Source: Acinetobacter colistiniresistens (GTDB taxonomy: Bacteria; Pseudomonadota; Gammaproteobacteria; Pseudomonadales; Moraxellaceae). From it: a stretch of DNA of 64,000 nt. How positions within the stretch are numbered: position 1 is the first letter of the stretch; every line of letters begins with the position of its first letter. This document shows, piece after piece, positions 26,698-36,646 of this stretch. The notes under the pieces are model-generated. The model searched no databases. It was not told the origin of the DNA and was given only the letters and a program-made list of their open reading frames with translations. The stretch spans positions 186,001 to 250,000 of the forward strand of contig NZ_CP102099.1 of assembly GCF_024582815.1 (NCBI RefSeq), in the 5' to 3' direction. Both the position numbers and the translations under genes were made by a program.

Positions 26698-28677
26698 CTA
26701 ATCGAAATCAATGCCAAAACCTAAATTGATTGCGGTTTGATGCGAACGCTTGGCTTGCGCATAAGCACGTGGGACATCGCGATGGATCTGCGTATCCACT
26801 AAATGTTGAGGTAAATCATTTAGAAAATAGCTTTCTATTTTTCTACCCAGTTCATCATATTGATCATGTGACCATAAATTTAAATTTTGTTTGGTCAAAA
26901 TCAATTCATTCTCGGCACGGGTTAACGCCACGTACAGTACACGGCGTTCTTCTTCGACATCATCAAAATCACCTTGCGCACGTGCATGTGGATATTGATT
27001 GGGAGAGACATGCGGTACATAACAGACTTTTTGTTCCGCTCCTTTGGCGGAGTGGATGGTAATCAACGTCACTAAATCTTGATCAGGACTTTTATCAATT
27101 TCTGACACTGAAATTGGATCGAGTACATATTCCTCCAAAAACTCTCCGAGTGAACTATGCTTTCGCGCCAGTTGCTTGACCAGATCAAAGTCTTTGATCC
27201 GACGCGTCCAGTCTTTGGTCTTATAGTTATTTTCTAACTGCTCGTTCAAGGCATCCAAGGCTAAACCAATACAGGCTTCAACATGTTGCTGCAGCACATC
27301 CAGTTGCATCAAGATCAAAATTGCCTGTTGTGGTACTTTGCCATGTCGCTCTAATCGCTGACAACGTGCCTCAATATCAGGCAGTTGAATCAGCTCCTGT
27401 GCCAACTTGCTGGCACCAACATCCCCTACGCCATCCCACAGCGTCAGAAAACGCATCCAAGCCAAGTCATCCTGCGGATTGACACTGACCCTGAGCAAGC
27501 TCAAAACATCTTTAACATGCGCTGATTCTAAAAGCTTCACCCCACCAATAAACCGATAAGGGATATTCGCGGCAATTAAAGCCCCTTCCAAATAGCGACC
27601 ACTAAAACCTGAGCGCAGTAACACCATATGTTCTGCCCAAGCCGCACCTTGCATATGGCGCCGATTCAAATCTTGGATAATCCAATTGGCCTCTTCAAAC
27701 TCATTGCTCAGAATATGCAGTTGTGGTTTTAAACCTGTGCCACGATAAGCTTGCAAATGCTTGTCATATTCAATCTGACTTTGATCCAGCAACCAATTGG
27801 ATAAATCTAAAATGCCTTGCGTAGAACGGTAGTTCATTTCTAGTGTCAAGACTTCAGCATCAGCTACACGTTCTTTAAAATGATGGATATTTTCAAAATC
27901 TGCACCACGGAAACCGTAAATCGACTGTGCATCATCCCCTACACAAAACAGTTTTACCTTCCCCACCAAGGGCTGTAAGAGTGCCCATTGCAAAGGGTTG
28001 GTATCCTGCATTTCATCGACCAATAGCGCCGAACAGAAACTGGTGACCCACTTCACTAACTCAGGTGAATTCTGCAAATGCACTGCCACGATAGACAGGA
28101 TGTCATCATAATCGAGAAAATTACGTTCTTGCTTACGTTGCTCGTATGCTTTCATCAACTCGGCAATCTGCGCCTTATACTCCACTGCTTGCGGTAATTG
28201 CTCAAGCAAAGCATCCGACAATTTGGTTCTGGTATTGCGCGCATAGGAATAGAGATCGCACAGCTCCGCGGCTTTCGGCAACACATTGCCCTTATCTTTG
28301 CCACGCAACAGACGGAACATCAACAATTGATCATCTCGATCAATAATACTGAACTGACTCAGACCAAAAGCAGTTGGGTTGCGACGTAATAGATACATAC
28401 AGAAAGTATGAAAAGTTGAAGCACGCAAGCCTTTGGCCTGTGATCCCATATGCTGTTCAACACGGGTAACAATTTCACTGGCCGCCCGACGGGTAAAGGT
28501 CAAAATTTGAATCTGCTGTGCAGGCAAGCCCTGATCAATTAAATAGGCTGCTCTGGCCACAATGGTCTTGGTTTTACCACAGCCTGCCCCTGCCAAAACC
28601 AGACAATTCTGTGCAGCCGTTGTGGCTGCTTGTTTTTGTTGCGGATTCAGTTCATCAATTAGCTTGGCAAGCGTCAT
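26698..28677 (-). CDS. UvrD/Rep-family ATP-dependent DNA helicase
   Basis: A 659-residue superfamily 1A helicase. Motif I is AGAGCGKT (29-36), motif Ia ILTFTRRAASEI, motif II LLVDEMQDTN, motif III FCVGDDAQSIYGFRGA, motif IV LEMNYRST, and motif V/VI ITIHSAKGAEQKVCYVP and RVLYVALTRAENEL. All catalytic positions look intact. It is shorter than UvrD or Rep (about 670-720) and lacks UvrD's C-terminal tail; with no recombination partner genes around it, the specific role is open. The ATG at 28677 is chosen. Confidence 0.9.
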   Translation of the reverse strand: MTLAKLIDELNPQQKQAATTAAQNCLVLAGAGCGKTKTIVARAAYLIDQGLPAQQIQILTFTRRAASEIVTRVEQHMGSQAKGLRASTFHTFCMYLLRRNPTAFGLSQFSIIDRDDQLLMFRLLRGKDKGNVLPKAAELCDLYSYARNTRTKLSDALLEQLPQAVEYKAQIAELMKAYEQRKQERNFLDYDDILSIVAVHLQNSPELVKWVTSFCSALLVDEMQDTNPLQWALLQPLVGKVKLFCVGDDAQSIYGFRGADFENIHHFKERVADAEVLTLEMNYRSTQGILDLSNWLLDQSQIEYDKHLQAYRGTGLKPQLHILSNEFEEANWIIQDLNRRHMQGAAWAEHMVLLRSGFSGRYLEGALIAANIPYRFIGGVKLLESAHVKDVLSLLRVSVNPQDDLAWMRFLTLWDGVGDVGASKLAQELIQLPDIEARCQRLERHGKVPQQAILILMQLDVLQQHVEACIGLALDALNEQLENNYKTKDWTRRIKDFDLVKQLARKHSSLGEFLEEYVLDPISVSEIDKSPDQDLVTLITIHSAKGAEQKVCYVPHVSPNQYPHARAQGDFDDVEEERRVLYVALTRAENELILTKQNLNLWSHDQYDELGRKIESYFLNDLPQHLVDTQIHRDVPRAYAQAKRSHQTAINLGFGIDFD

Positions 28678-28743
28678 ACAATCGGTCAATTAGAAATGAA
28701 CCGCTATTTTAGCAGACTCCAGCGATTGAATTGTTCTCGACTA

Positions 28744-28775
28744 CAAAAACAAAAAGAGCATGTAAATACATGCTC
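28744..28775 (-). terminator. Terminator of the HdeD-like gene
   Basis: GAGCATGTA (28756-28764) and TACATGCTC (28767-28775) arms, then a T-rich run on the minus strand. Confidence 0.8.
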
Positions 28776-28794
28776 TCAGGTTTAAACCAAGACT

Positions 28795-29367
28795 TTAGAC
28801 TGTGGTTGAACTATGCGGCAACTGTTTGATTGCACCTGCAAAAGTAAGATAGTTAATCCCTTGAAACAAAATATCAATCGCAAGGAACATGCCCAACACC
28901 CAAAATGGTGAATCAGGCGATGATAAAATCAGAATACCGGTTAATAGAGTCAAGATCCCTGAAAACAGTACCCACCCCCAACCTGAAATCGGTCTCAGGA
29001 TAAAGGCATTTACGGTACGAATAATTCCGGCAACAATTAAGGCAATGGCCAAGAAACTGGTGAGCACCACCGCAGTAATCACTGGTGTGGTAAAGGCAAA
29101 ATAACCCGCGGCCAGATACAACACACCAAATAGCGCCCACAACCACCGTGTGCCCCCTTTAAACACCATAAATGCGGCCACAAAATGCAGAATACCACCC
29201 AACATCATCAATACACCAAACAACAAGACTGCTGATAATGTTGCAAATGGTAAGGCAGCTAAAAGAACCAAGCCGAAAATCACCAAGAGTACACCTAAGA
29301 ACAGATACCATTTACGATCGGCATGCAGTTGGTTGCGAATCAGATCATTACCCACTGTTTTCATCAT
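28795..29367 (-). CDS. HdeD-family (DUF308) membrane protein
   Basis: A 190-residue inner-membrane protein with six hydrophobic segments, three tandem pairs of DUF308 type (for example KWYLFLGVLLVIFGLVLLAALP, broken after 20 residues in the family alignment). E. coli HdeD belongs to this family and supports acid resistance at high cell density; that role is only inferred here. Two ATG codons in a row (29367, 29364) are equally possible. A terminator follows. Confidence 0.9.
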   Translation of the reverse strand: MMKTVGNDLIRNQLHADRKWYLFLGVLLVIFGLVLLAALPFATLSAVLLFGVLMMLGGILHFVAAFMVFKGGTRWLWALFGVLYLAAGYFAFTTPVITAVVLTSFLAIALIVAGIIRTVNAFILRPISGWGWVLFSGILTLLTGILILSSPDSPFWVLGMFLAIDILFQGINYLTFAGAIKQLPHSSTTV

Positions 29368-29544
29368 TATTTACTCTTTTATCATCAATGTTATATCTCT
29401 ATATTGATCGTGTTTATCCGCAAGTTCTGTATAAGGCATGTTGAAAATTAATGACGGAATGTCAGAAAACAGATGTTTTATTTGATCTTTTTTCAGTTGA
29501 ATGATTTTTTCAAAGATAGGGATAAGTCAAAACTTATCCACAAT

Positions 29545-30303
29545 TTACTTGATCCAGCCGACTTCTTTTGCAGTCCGTGTACCAATAAGTGTTTGTTCTA
29601 AATCATCGGGCATTTTACTTTTATGTTCGGACAGCGCAATCCGTCCACCCATAATTTCAGCTTCGGTTTGCGGATAGAGCGGCTGTTTATCTGCCTGTGC
29701 ATAGCCAATCGGGAAAATAGGCTCGCCATTGACTAAGTTATATTTGTCAGTCGCGCCAAAACCATGCAGTAACTCATGTACCAATACCACATTATTTTGT
29801 TGGGCCTGTTTGACTGAAGCAAATAAATTAACGGAACCGATCCGCCCACGTTCCAACGCAGTGGAATGCTTGAGTTCCCGGCTTTGCTTCGGATCATAGT
29901 AATTCAGATACAGGGTTAAACTTGGTGCACCATCAATCGATTGATGTTGTTTCCATGCATAGAATCTAAACTTTAAACTCCATAGAATATTATTCAGAAT
30001 ACTGGATTGCTCTGACATCTTCGGCGGTGCTTGATTTAACTCACGCCCAATTTCAATGATAAAATAGCTGCTCTGTCCGCGATATTGCTGACTATTTTTT
30101 TCCAGATATTGTTTCACCCCAACAAAATCATCTTGCTGTAAGTGCTGAATATACTGTTGCGTAGCGGCTGAACCATCGGCATTAATCGGATGCAGCAGAA
30201 CACGAATCGGCTGATTCCAATCTTGATTCTGATCCCGATAGGCATTGATCGCAACAATCAACAGCACCACCAACAAGCAGGCAATTCGGATATTTTTCCA
30301 CAT
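29545..30303 (-). CDS. Membrane-anchored HExxH metalloprotease-like protein
   Basis: A 252-residue protein with an N-terminal signal-anchor (4-20, NIRIACLLVVLLIVAIN) and a mature domain holding the zinc motif HELLHGFGATD (H176, E177, H180, with Gly183 and Asp186), the HExxHxxGxxD arrangement of metzincin-like peptidases. There is no propeptide or secretion partner nearby. GGGGAA lies well before the ATG. I do not know the family; a protein-cleaving or structural role outside the inner membrane is inferred. Confidence 0.75.
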   Translation of the reverse strand: MWKNIRIACLLVVLLIVAINAYRDQNQDWNQPIRVLLHPINADGSAATQQYIQHLQQDDFVGVKQYLEKNSQQYRGQSSYFIIEIGRELNQAPPKMSEQSSILNNILWSLKFRFYAWKQHQSIDGAPSLTLYLNYYDPKQSRELKHSTALERGRIGSVNLFASVKQAQQNNVVLVHELLHGFGATDKYNLVNGEPIFPIGYAQADKQPLYPQTEAEIMGGRIALSEHKSKMPDDLEQTLIGTRTAKEVGWIK

Positions 30304-30348
30304 GTTGCTTCCCCAATTTAAAAATCATTGTTGTTTTTCTTTCTTCAA

Positions 30349-30381
30349 TAAAAAATGCCAGCAATCGCCAGCATTTTTTCA
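30349..30381 (-). terminator. Terminator of topA
   Basis: AAAAAATGC and GCATTTTTT arms with inner pairing, T-run on the minus strand, 12 bp downstream of the topA stop. Confidence 0.75.
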
Positions 30382-30392
30382 AACTTAAAGGG

Positions 30393-33032
30393 TTAAGCCT
30401 CTACCCATTTTCCATCCTGAAACACCAGACTCCACTTGGTTTGTTTACCTTCAGCGGTCTCTGAACCTACATATTGCGCTTGGTTCTTACGGCTGAATTT
30501 CACGACCGTTGGGTTGCCTTCAGGATCCACATCGGGTGCTTGCAACAAGAACTGATATTTCGGATCAAGTTGCTCTGCCACACTGCGTAGTTCAGCGACC
30601 TTCGGTGCACGTGTTTCACGAATTTTCGGGAATTTGCTTGCAGCCAAGAATAACCCTGCAGCACCATCACGTAACACAAAGAAATCATCATGTTTAGCAG
30701 AACGGAGATGTTCCATTTTGATTGGATCCACACGTGGCGGCGCAGGTTGCCCACTCTTCAATACTTTACGGGTATTGTCACAGCTTGAACAAGCGAAATA
30801 TGGACCAAAACGCCCTGTCTTCAACTGCATTTCACCATCACATTTATCACATGGAATGGTTGGACCATCATAGCCCTTGATCTTGAATTCGCCTTCTTCA
30901 ACTTCGTAGCCATCACAATCTGGGTTATTACCACAGACATGTAATTTACGACCACCATCAACCACATAGCTGTCCATTGCGGTACCGCACTTAGGACAAC
31001 GATGTTTCGACATGAGGTCAGCCGTTTCAGCACCATCATCATCAGACAAAGCAGCCAAAGACTCGACTGGGGTTAAGTTGAGGGTGCCTTTACACCGTTC
31101 TTTCGGTGGCAAGTTATAACCTGAGCAACCCAAGAATACGCCTGTCGTACCGGTACGTACCTGCATTGGACGTGAACATTCAGGACACGGCACATCAGGC
31201 ACTTCCACAGGCTGATTGCGACGCATGCCGCTTTCACCCTGTGCGTTGGTTAAACGATTTTTGAAATCACCGTAGAATGTATCCAACAGCTCTTTCCAGT
31301 TTCGCTCACCCATCGCAACGCGGTCGAGCTGACCTTCTAAATCCGCAGTAAATGCATAATTCATCAGGTTATTAAAACTTTCATCCAGACGATCAGTGAC
31401 AATCTCGCCCATCTTCTCGGCAAAGAGACGACGGTTTTCCAATTTGACATAACCACGTTCTTGAATGGTCGAGATAATCGCCGCATAGGTTGACGGACGA
31501 CCAATGCCTTTTTTCTCTAATTCTTTCACCAACGATGCTTCGGTAAAACGTGCAGGTGGCTTGGTAAAATGCTGACTTGGATCAAGTTTTTCCAGCTTAA
31601 GTACTTCACCCACTTTCACCGCAGGCAATAAAATATCATCATCGGACTTGTTGGCCCCGCGCACGCGAGTAAAACCATCAAATACCAAGGTACGGCCTTT
31701 GGCCTTTAATTCAACATTTGACGCTTCAACCGTTAAGGTTGAAGACAGATATTCAGCGGGTGTCATTTGACAAGCAACAAACTGACGCCAGATCAAATCA
31801 TATAAACGCTGTGCATCGCGCTCTACGCCAGCCAGCTTGTCACCGGTTAAGCCAACATCAGATGGGCGAATGGCTTCATGGGCTTCTTGTGCCCCCGCCT
31901 TATTGCCGTAACGATTTGGCTTGGCTGGTAAGTATTTATCACCAAAGTTTTGCTGAATATGATTACGCACCATATTCACGGCGTCATCGCTCAAAAACGT
32001 TGAGTCGGTACGCATATAAGTAATAAAACCACCTTCATACAAACGCTGCGCCAACATCATGGTTTTCTTGACTGAGAAACCTAAGCGTGTACTGGCCGCT
32101 TGTTGTAAGGTTGAAGTGATATAGGGTGCACTTGGATTAACCTTGGTTGGTTTATCTTCGCGTAATGCAACTTTATATTCCGCATCTTTTAATACGTTCA
32201 ATAACGCATCAGTTTCTGCTTTATTTTTTAGTTTAAGGGTTTTGCCCGCTTGCTTAACCGCTTCAAGGCGAATGTCATCTTTCTTGGAAATCGTGTCTGC
32301 AAACACTTGCCAGTATTCTTCAGGGATAAAGGCACGGATTTCACGTTCACGCTCGACCACCAGTTTCACTGCAACCGATTGCACACGACCTGCCGATAAT
32401 CCACGAGCAATTTTTTCCCAGAGCAATGGCGAGACCATAAAACCCACTACACGATCAAGGAAACGGCGTGCTTGCTGTGCATTAACTCGGTTTAAATCGA
32501 GGCGTGTGGGCTGTTTAAACGCTTCCTGAATGGCATTTTTGGTAATTTCGTTAAACACCACACGGTGATAACGACTGTCATCGCCACCAATCACTTCTCT
32601 TAAATGCCAAGCAATGGCTTCCCCTTCTCTATCCAAATCCGTTGCGAGATAAATGGCATCGGCATCTTTGGCGAGTTTTTTGAGTTCAGCAACCACATGT
32701 TCTTTGCCTGGCAGTACTTCATAATGCGCAATCCAGTCATGCTCTGGATCAACCCCCATACGGTTGATGAGTGCAGACTGTGCTTTTTCAGCCTTCTGTT
32801 CATCGGTCAGTTTGGCGCGGGTTGCAGGCTTCTTTTCAGTGGATTTTGCCCCGCCTCCTGTAGGTAAGTCACGGACATGCCCTACAGATGACTTCACCAC
32901 GAATTGTGAACCCAAATATTTATTAATTGTTTTCGCTTTTGCAGGCGACTCCACAATCACTAAGGCACGTTTCTTTGCAGCAGATGCGGAAGCTGCTGTG
33001 CTTTCTGAAGCAGAGCGTGGAGTTTTCGCCAT
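30393..33032 (-). CDS. topA: DNA topoisomerase I
   Basis: An 879-residue type IA topoisomerase that relaxes negative supercoils. The TOPRIM domain starts [20 protein letters not shown], the active-site Tyr is Y339 ([10 protein letters not shown]), and the C-terminus carries zinc ribbons ([19 protein letters not shown] and CDKCDGEM with their second Cys pairs) and a further C-terminal domain. Length matches the 860-880 residue gammaproteobacterial TopA. AGGAAAA lies upstream of the ATG. A small membrane protein gene 33 bp upstream may share its transcript. Confidence 0.97.
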   Translation of the reverse strand: MAKTPRSASESTAASASAAKKRALVIVESPAKAKTINKYLGSQFVVKSSVGHVRDLPTGGGAKSTEKKPATRAKLTDEQKAEKAQSALINRMGVDPEHDWIAHYEVLPGKEHVVAELKKLAKDADAIYLATDLDREGEAIAWHLREVIGGDDSRYHRVVFNEITKNAIQEAFKQPTRLDLNRVNAQQARRFLDRVVGFMVSPLLWEKIARGLSAGRVQSVAVKLVVEREREIRAFIPEEYWQVFADTISKKDDIRLEAVKQAGKTLKLKNKAETDALLNVLKDAEYKVALREDKPTKVNPSAPYITSTLQQAASTRLGFSVKKTMMLAQRLYEGGFITYMRTDSTFLSDDAVNMVRNHIQQNFGDKYLPAKPNRYGNKAGAQEAHEAIRPSDVGLTGDKLAGVERDAQRLYDLIWRQFVACQMTPAEYLSSTLTVEASNVELKAKGRTLVFDGFTRVRGANKSDDDILLPAVKVGEVLKLEKLDPSQHFTKPPARFTEASLVKELEKKGIGRPSTYAAIISTIQERGYVKLENRRLFAEKMGEIVTDRLDESFNNLMNYAFTADLEGQLDRVAMGERNWKELLDTFYGDFKNRLTNAQGESGMRRNQPVEVPDVPCPECSRPMQVRTGTTGVFLGCSGYNLPPKERCKGTLNLTPVESLAALSDDDGAETADLMSKHRCPKCGTAMDSYVVDGGRKLHVCGNNPDCDGYEVEEGEFKIKGYDGPTIPCDKCDGEMQLKTGRFGPYFACSSCDNTRKVLKSGQPAPPRVDPIKMEHLRSAKHDDFFVLRDGAAGLFLAASKFPKIRETRAPKVAELRSVAEQLDPKYQFLLQAPDVDPEGNPTVVKFSRKNQAQYVGSETAEGKQTKWSLVFQDGKWVEA

Positions 33033-33065
33033 AATAAATCGTTTTTCCTGTGTTCAATCAAATAA

Positions 33066-33515
33066 TTAGCGTTGTGCTAGTTCATGTAAATAAGCTTTCA
33101 TCGCTTCAAGCTGTGTGGCTTTTAAGTCAGTTTCTTCATCCCAATATAGCCCGACACAGTTTGCCTGCATATCAATAGCATAAACTCCTTTTAATGCAAT
33201 GGTTAAATCATTAAATTTCTGATCACCTTGCACCACCTGAAGCTTGCCATCCACCACTCTTGCGCGCATTAAACTTAAACGAGCATCTGGAATCAATACA
33301 CTATAATAGGCCACCATGCTGGCACGCTTTTCCGAGGCCATTGGGATCTTGGTCCATTCTGGCGCGGCAATTAAACGTGGATGCAACCCCATCTTGCGAG
33401 CTTGATCACGCATCATGCCCAATGCTTTTTCTCGTGGACTGACACGTAAGCCAAAAATTGAGCCAAGTACAAACAGTACAATCGCAACTGTGATCCAAAT
33501 TCCAATATTACTCAT
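33066..33515 (-). CDS. Conserved hypothetical single-pass membrane protein
   Basis: A 149-residue protein with one N-terminal membrane segment (about 4-24, IGIWITVAIVLFVLGSIFGL), then a cytoplasmic domain starting SPREKALGMMRDQARKMGL. The basic motif after the membrane fits a positive-inside orientation. It lies directly upstream of topA on the same strand. The family is unnamed to me. The ATG at 33515 is chosen over one at 33527. Confidence 0.75.
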   Translation of the reverse strand: MSNIGIWITVAIVLFVLGSIFGLRVSPREKALGMMRDQARKMGLHPRLIAAPEWTKIPMASEKRASMVAYYSVLIPDARLSLMRARVVDGKLQVVQGDQKFNDLTIALKGVYAIDMQANCVGLYWDEETDLKATQLEAMKAYLHELAQR

Positions 33516-33750
33516 AAGGCCGTCCAAAACTTCCTTTTATTAGCGTTACATAAGTTGAATCCAAAAGGCAAGTTTTCCTTACATGTAGCTATTCAGGACA
33601 TTGGTTTAAAATTCAAACTTGAATATATCGCCATAATCTAACCTTATTATTCTAAAGTTTAAAATATTATTCATACCTTAAATACATAATAAATACATCA
33701 CTTAATTTTGACTGTAAACCATTCATCAAAACAGTCACAGTTTGAATGGC

Positions 33751-33996
33751 TTAATAATGCGGTGGTTTATCACTCATTGGGTCAAACGGAGCAATACCTT
33801 CGGATAAATCTGAAGCCTCGACCCGTTGATAAAGTATCTGCATTTGTTTTTTCAAATCTGCAATCTCTTTGGCCTGAATCGCAAGTTGATCATTCAATTG
33901 TTCAACTAATTCATCCAAAAATGCAATTCGGACTTGCAAATCTTCAATGGGTGCGGAAAATGACGCGTGATCATCAAAATTTTGTGGTTTAGTCAT
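33751..33996 (-). CDS. slyX: SlyX family protein
   Basis: An 81-residue coiled-coil protein ending PMSDKPPHY, the hallmark SlyX C-terminus. The heptad stretch is about 15-58 (IEDLQVRIAFLDELVEQLND in part). SlyX has no established function. The ATG at 33996 has GAGGT at good spacing; it is divergent from uup, which begins 33 bp away. Confidence 0.88.
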   Translation of the reverse strand: MTKPQNFDDHASFSAPIEDLQVRIAFLDELVEQLNDQLAIQAKEIADLKKQMQILYQRVEASDLSEGIAPFDPMSDKPPHY

Positions 33997-34028
33997 TTCA
34001 GACCTCATCTGAACTTTTAGGAAACATT

Positions 34029-35933
34029 ATGGCCTATATTACTTTAAGGGATGTCCATCTCGCATTCGGCGGACCTGCCTTACTCGACGGCGCGAACTTT
34101 AACCTGGAACGTGGCGAACGAGTCTGTTTAATTGGTCGTAATGGCGAAGGTAAGTCTACTTTATTAAAACTGATTGAGGGAAGCTTGTTACCCGATAACG
34201 GTGAAGTTTCGATTCAAAATGGTTTAACTGTTTCAATGTTAGCCCAAGACGTGCCAATGGACTCGGGCAAAGTTGCCGACATCGTTGCCGATGGTGCCGG
34301 TGAAGCTGCCATTGTGTTAAAAGAATACCATGAAGCAAGTGATGCCTGTGTCCTCGGTGATATGGATGCTTGCGACCGTATGGGCATGCTACAGCACAAA
34401 CTGGATCAACTGGATGGTTGGGCATTAGAAAACAAGGTTAACTCCATTCTAAGTAAAATGGGACTTGATCCCAATGCCGATTTAGCCGATCTCTCAGGCG
34501 GTCGTAAACGCCGTGTACTGTTGGCGCGAGCCCTGCTCACGCAGCCAGATGTGTTGTTGCTGGACGAACCAACCAACCATTTGGACGTTGAAAGTATCGA
34601 ATGGCTAGAAAAGTTCCTGCTCGATCAAAACAATCTCACGTTATTGTTTATTTCACATGACCGCTCATTTGTCGACAGTATTGCGACCCGCATTGTCGAA
34701 CTTGATCGTGGTATTTTACGTGGCTACGAAGGGAACTATTCGCGCTATCTCGAACTGAAAGCGCAGCAAATGGAAGCTGAAGAAAAACAAAATGCTTTAT
34801 TTGATAAAAAGTTAGCGGAAGAAGAGGCTTGGATTCGTCAAGGCATTAAAGCGCGTCGGACCCGTAATGAAGGTCGTGTCCGAGCCTTAAAAGACTTACG
34901 TGAGCAGTCTAAAGCCCGTCGTTCACAACAGGGCAAAGTCAGTATGGCAACGCAAGAAGCCAACCGCTCTGGTAAGTTGGTGTTCGAGATTGAAAACCTA
35001 AGTGTCGGTTACGACAACAAAGTTCTGATTCATGATTTCTCGGCAATCGTGTTACGTGGCGACCGTATCGGTCTGGTCGGTGACAACGGTGTCGGTAAAA
35101 CCACCTTGATCAAAGCCATTTTAGGCGAGATTGAACACGGCGGGTCAGTGAAAACTGGTACGCAACTGGAAGTTGCCTATTTTGATCAGTTGCGTAATGC
35201 ACTCGATCTGGAAAAAACCGTGATGGCCAACGTGTCTGAAGGTTCCGACTTTGTCGATGTGAATGGTAACCGTCGTCATATCTATAGTTATCTGCAAGAC
35301 TTTTTATTCTCCCCAGAACGTGCCCGTACACCAGTTAAAGCCCTGTCTGGTGGTGAGAGAAACCGTATCCTGTTGGCAAAACTGTTACTCAAGCCATCAA
35401 ACTTGATCGTCATGGATGAGCCAACCAATGACTTGGATATGGTGACACTTGAGTTGCTTGAAGAAATGTTGTCTGACTACAAAGGCACTTTGCTACTGAT
35501 CTCGCATGACCGTGCCTTCATGGACAATGTCGTGACCTCAACTTGGGTGTTTGATGGTAAAGGTCAGATTGATGAATACATCGGTGGATATCAAGATTAC
35601 TTGGAACAGCGCCCTGACCAAAAAGTGGTTGATCAAAAAAGTGATGTAAAAAAAGCACAAGCCAAAGCTGAAGCAGCGGCTGCCGCAGCAGCACCGAAAA
35701 AAGTGAAGCTCAGTTATAAAGATCAGCGTGAGCTTGAACAACTGCCTGCTGAAATTGAAAAACTGGAAACTGAACAAGCAGAGTTGTCAGCGAAACTGGC
35801 GGATGGTTCATGGTTTGTTTCGGATGCCAATGCCGCAACAGCAGCCAGCCAACGTTTAGCAGAAATTGAAGAGTTACTGTTGGAAAAGCTAGAGCGTTGG
35901 GACATTTTAGAAAATATGTCGAAAGGCAGCTAA
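34029..35933 (+). CDS. uup: ABC-F ATPase Uup
   Basis: A 634-residue soluble protein with two ABC ATPase domains and no membrane segment. Walker A sites are GRNGEGKST (about 36-44) and GDNGVGKTT (about 352-360); the signatures are LSGGRKRRV and LSGGERNRI; both D-loops are present. The linker between the domains is charged (QGIKARRTRNEGRV), and the C-terminus is a coiled coil used for DNA or ribosome contact, as in E. coli Uup. ABC-F proteins act on stalled ribosomes or DNA structures. TTAGGA precedes the ATG. Confidence 0.93.
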   Translation: MAYITLRDVHLAFGGPALLDGANFNLERGERVCLIGRNGEGKSTLLKLIEGSLLPDNGEVSIQNGLTVSMLAQDVPMDSGKVADIVADGAGEAAIVLKEYHEASDACVLGDMDACDRMGMLQHKLDQLDGWALENKVNSILSKMGLDPNADLADLSGGRKRRVLLARALLTQPDVLLLDEPTNHLDVESIEWLEKFLLDQNNLTLLFISHDRSFVDSIATRIVELDRGILRGYEGNYSRYLELKAQQMEAEEKQNALFDKKLAEEEAWIRQGIKARRTRNEGRVRALKDLREQSKARRSQQGKVSMATQEANRSGKLVFEIENLSVGYDNKVLIHDFSAIVLRGDRIGLVGDNGVGKTTLIKAILGEIEHGGSVKTGTQLEVAYFDQLRNALDLEKTVMANVSEGSDFVDVNGNRRHIYSYLQDFLFSPERARTPVKALSGGERNRILLAKLLLKPSNLIVMDEPTNDLDMVTLELLEEMLSDYKGTLLLISHDRAFMDNVVTSTWVFDGKGQIDEYIGGYQDYLEQRPDQKVVDQKSDVKKAQAKAEAAAAAAAPKKVKLSYKDQRELEQLPAEIEKLETEQAELSAKLADGSWFVSDANAATAASQRLAEIEELLLEKLERWDILENMSKGS

Positions 35934-35940
35934 GCAGAGT

Positions 35941-35973
35941 AAGCATTTACCCTTTCGAGGGTAAATGCTTATT
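35941..35973. terminator. Bidirectional terminator with a UUCG loop
   Basis: Thirteen-bp arms AAGCATTTACCCT and AGGGTAAATGCTT enclose TTCG, an unusually stable tetraloop, between convergent genes. Confidence 0.85.
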
Positions 35974-35988
35974 TCCCATATATTCGAT

Positions 35989-36519
35989 TTACTCTAAATT
36001 AAAATCATCTTTAATTTGTTGGTAAATATTCAAGTTTTCATCATCAAAACAAACAAAAATCACTTCTTGTACAAACTGGCTTTGACTTAATTCTTTACTG
36101 ATTGTAGTTAAGGCAATTTCGGCAGCAAGTTGCTTAGGGAAACGATAGATTCCTGTTGAAATATTTGGAAAGGCAACATGCTCCAGTTCCAACTGCTCTG
36201 CCAATTTAAAGCAATTCCGATATGCATTTTCGAGCAATCTGGCTTCCTGATGTTGTCCATCTACCCATGTTGGTCCAACAGTATGAATCACATATTTTGC
36301 AGGTAAATTTCCAGCCGTCGTCACCACAGCTTCTCCAACAGCACAGCCCCCTTGCTTAGCACGAATCTTCTGACAATCAGCCAAAATTGCAGCTCCACCC
36401 TGCCGATGAATCGCCCCATCAACACCCCCACCGCCTAATAGTGAAGTATTCGCTGCATTGACAATCGCATCGACAACAATTTGAGTAATATCACCTTTTA
36501 TAATATTGGTGCTTTTCAA
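35989..36519 (-). CDS. ymdB: Macrodomain O-acetyl-ADP-ribose deacetylase (YmdB-like)
   Basis: A 176-residue macrodomain. The binding loops [20 protein letters not shown] and [18 protein letters not shown] are canonical. It removes acetyl from O-acetyl-ADP-ribose or ADP-ribose from proteins. The start is a TTG at 36519 preceded by AGGAGAA, an unusually good site; no ATG alternative exists. Gene order gives no clear partner. Confidence 0.9.
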   Translation of the reverse strand: MKSTNIIKGDITQIVVDAIVNAANTSLLGGGGVDGAIHRQGGAAILADCQKIRAKQGGCAVGEAVVTTAGNLPAKYVIHTVGPTWVDGQHQEARLLENAYRNCFKLAEQLELEHVAFPNISTGIYRFPKQLAAEIALTTISKELSQSQFVQEVIFVCFDDENLNIYQQIKDDFNLE

Positions 36520-36646
36520 TCTTTTCTCCTTTTATTTTAGCTAAACAATTATAAAAACCAACTTCATTTAATATGACATTTAAAGTCGCCACCCACACTT
36601 CATGCTACACTGCTGCAAAATTCAACGTTATTCATTTTTCGCATTT

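Noticed and set aside
31718-32529. Antisense frames of over 100 codons in topA
   Set aside because: Shadows of the conserved topA sequence, no family match and no ribosome site.
33528-33750. 223-bp gap between a membrane protein and slyX as an RNA gene
   Set aside because: It is AT-rich with no stable stem or promoter-terminator pair visible.
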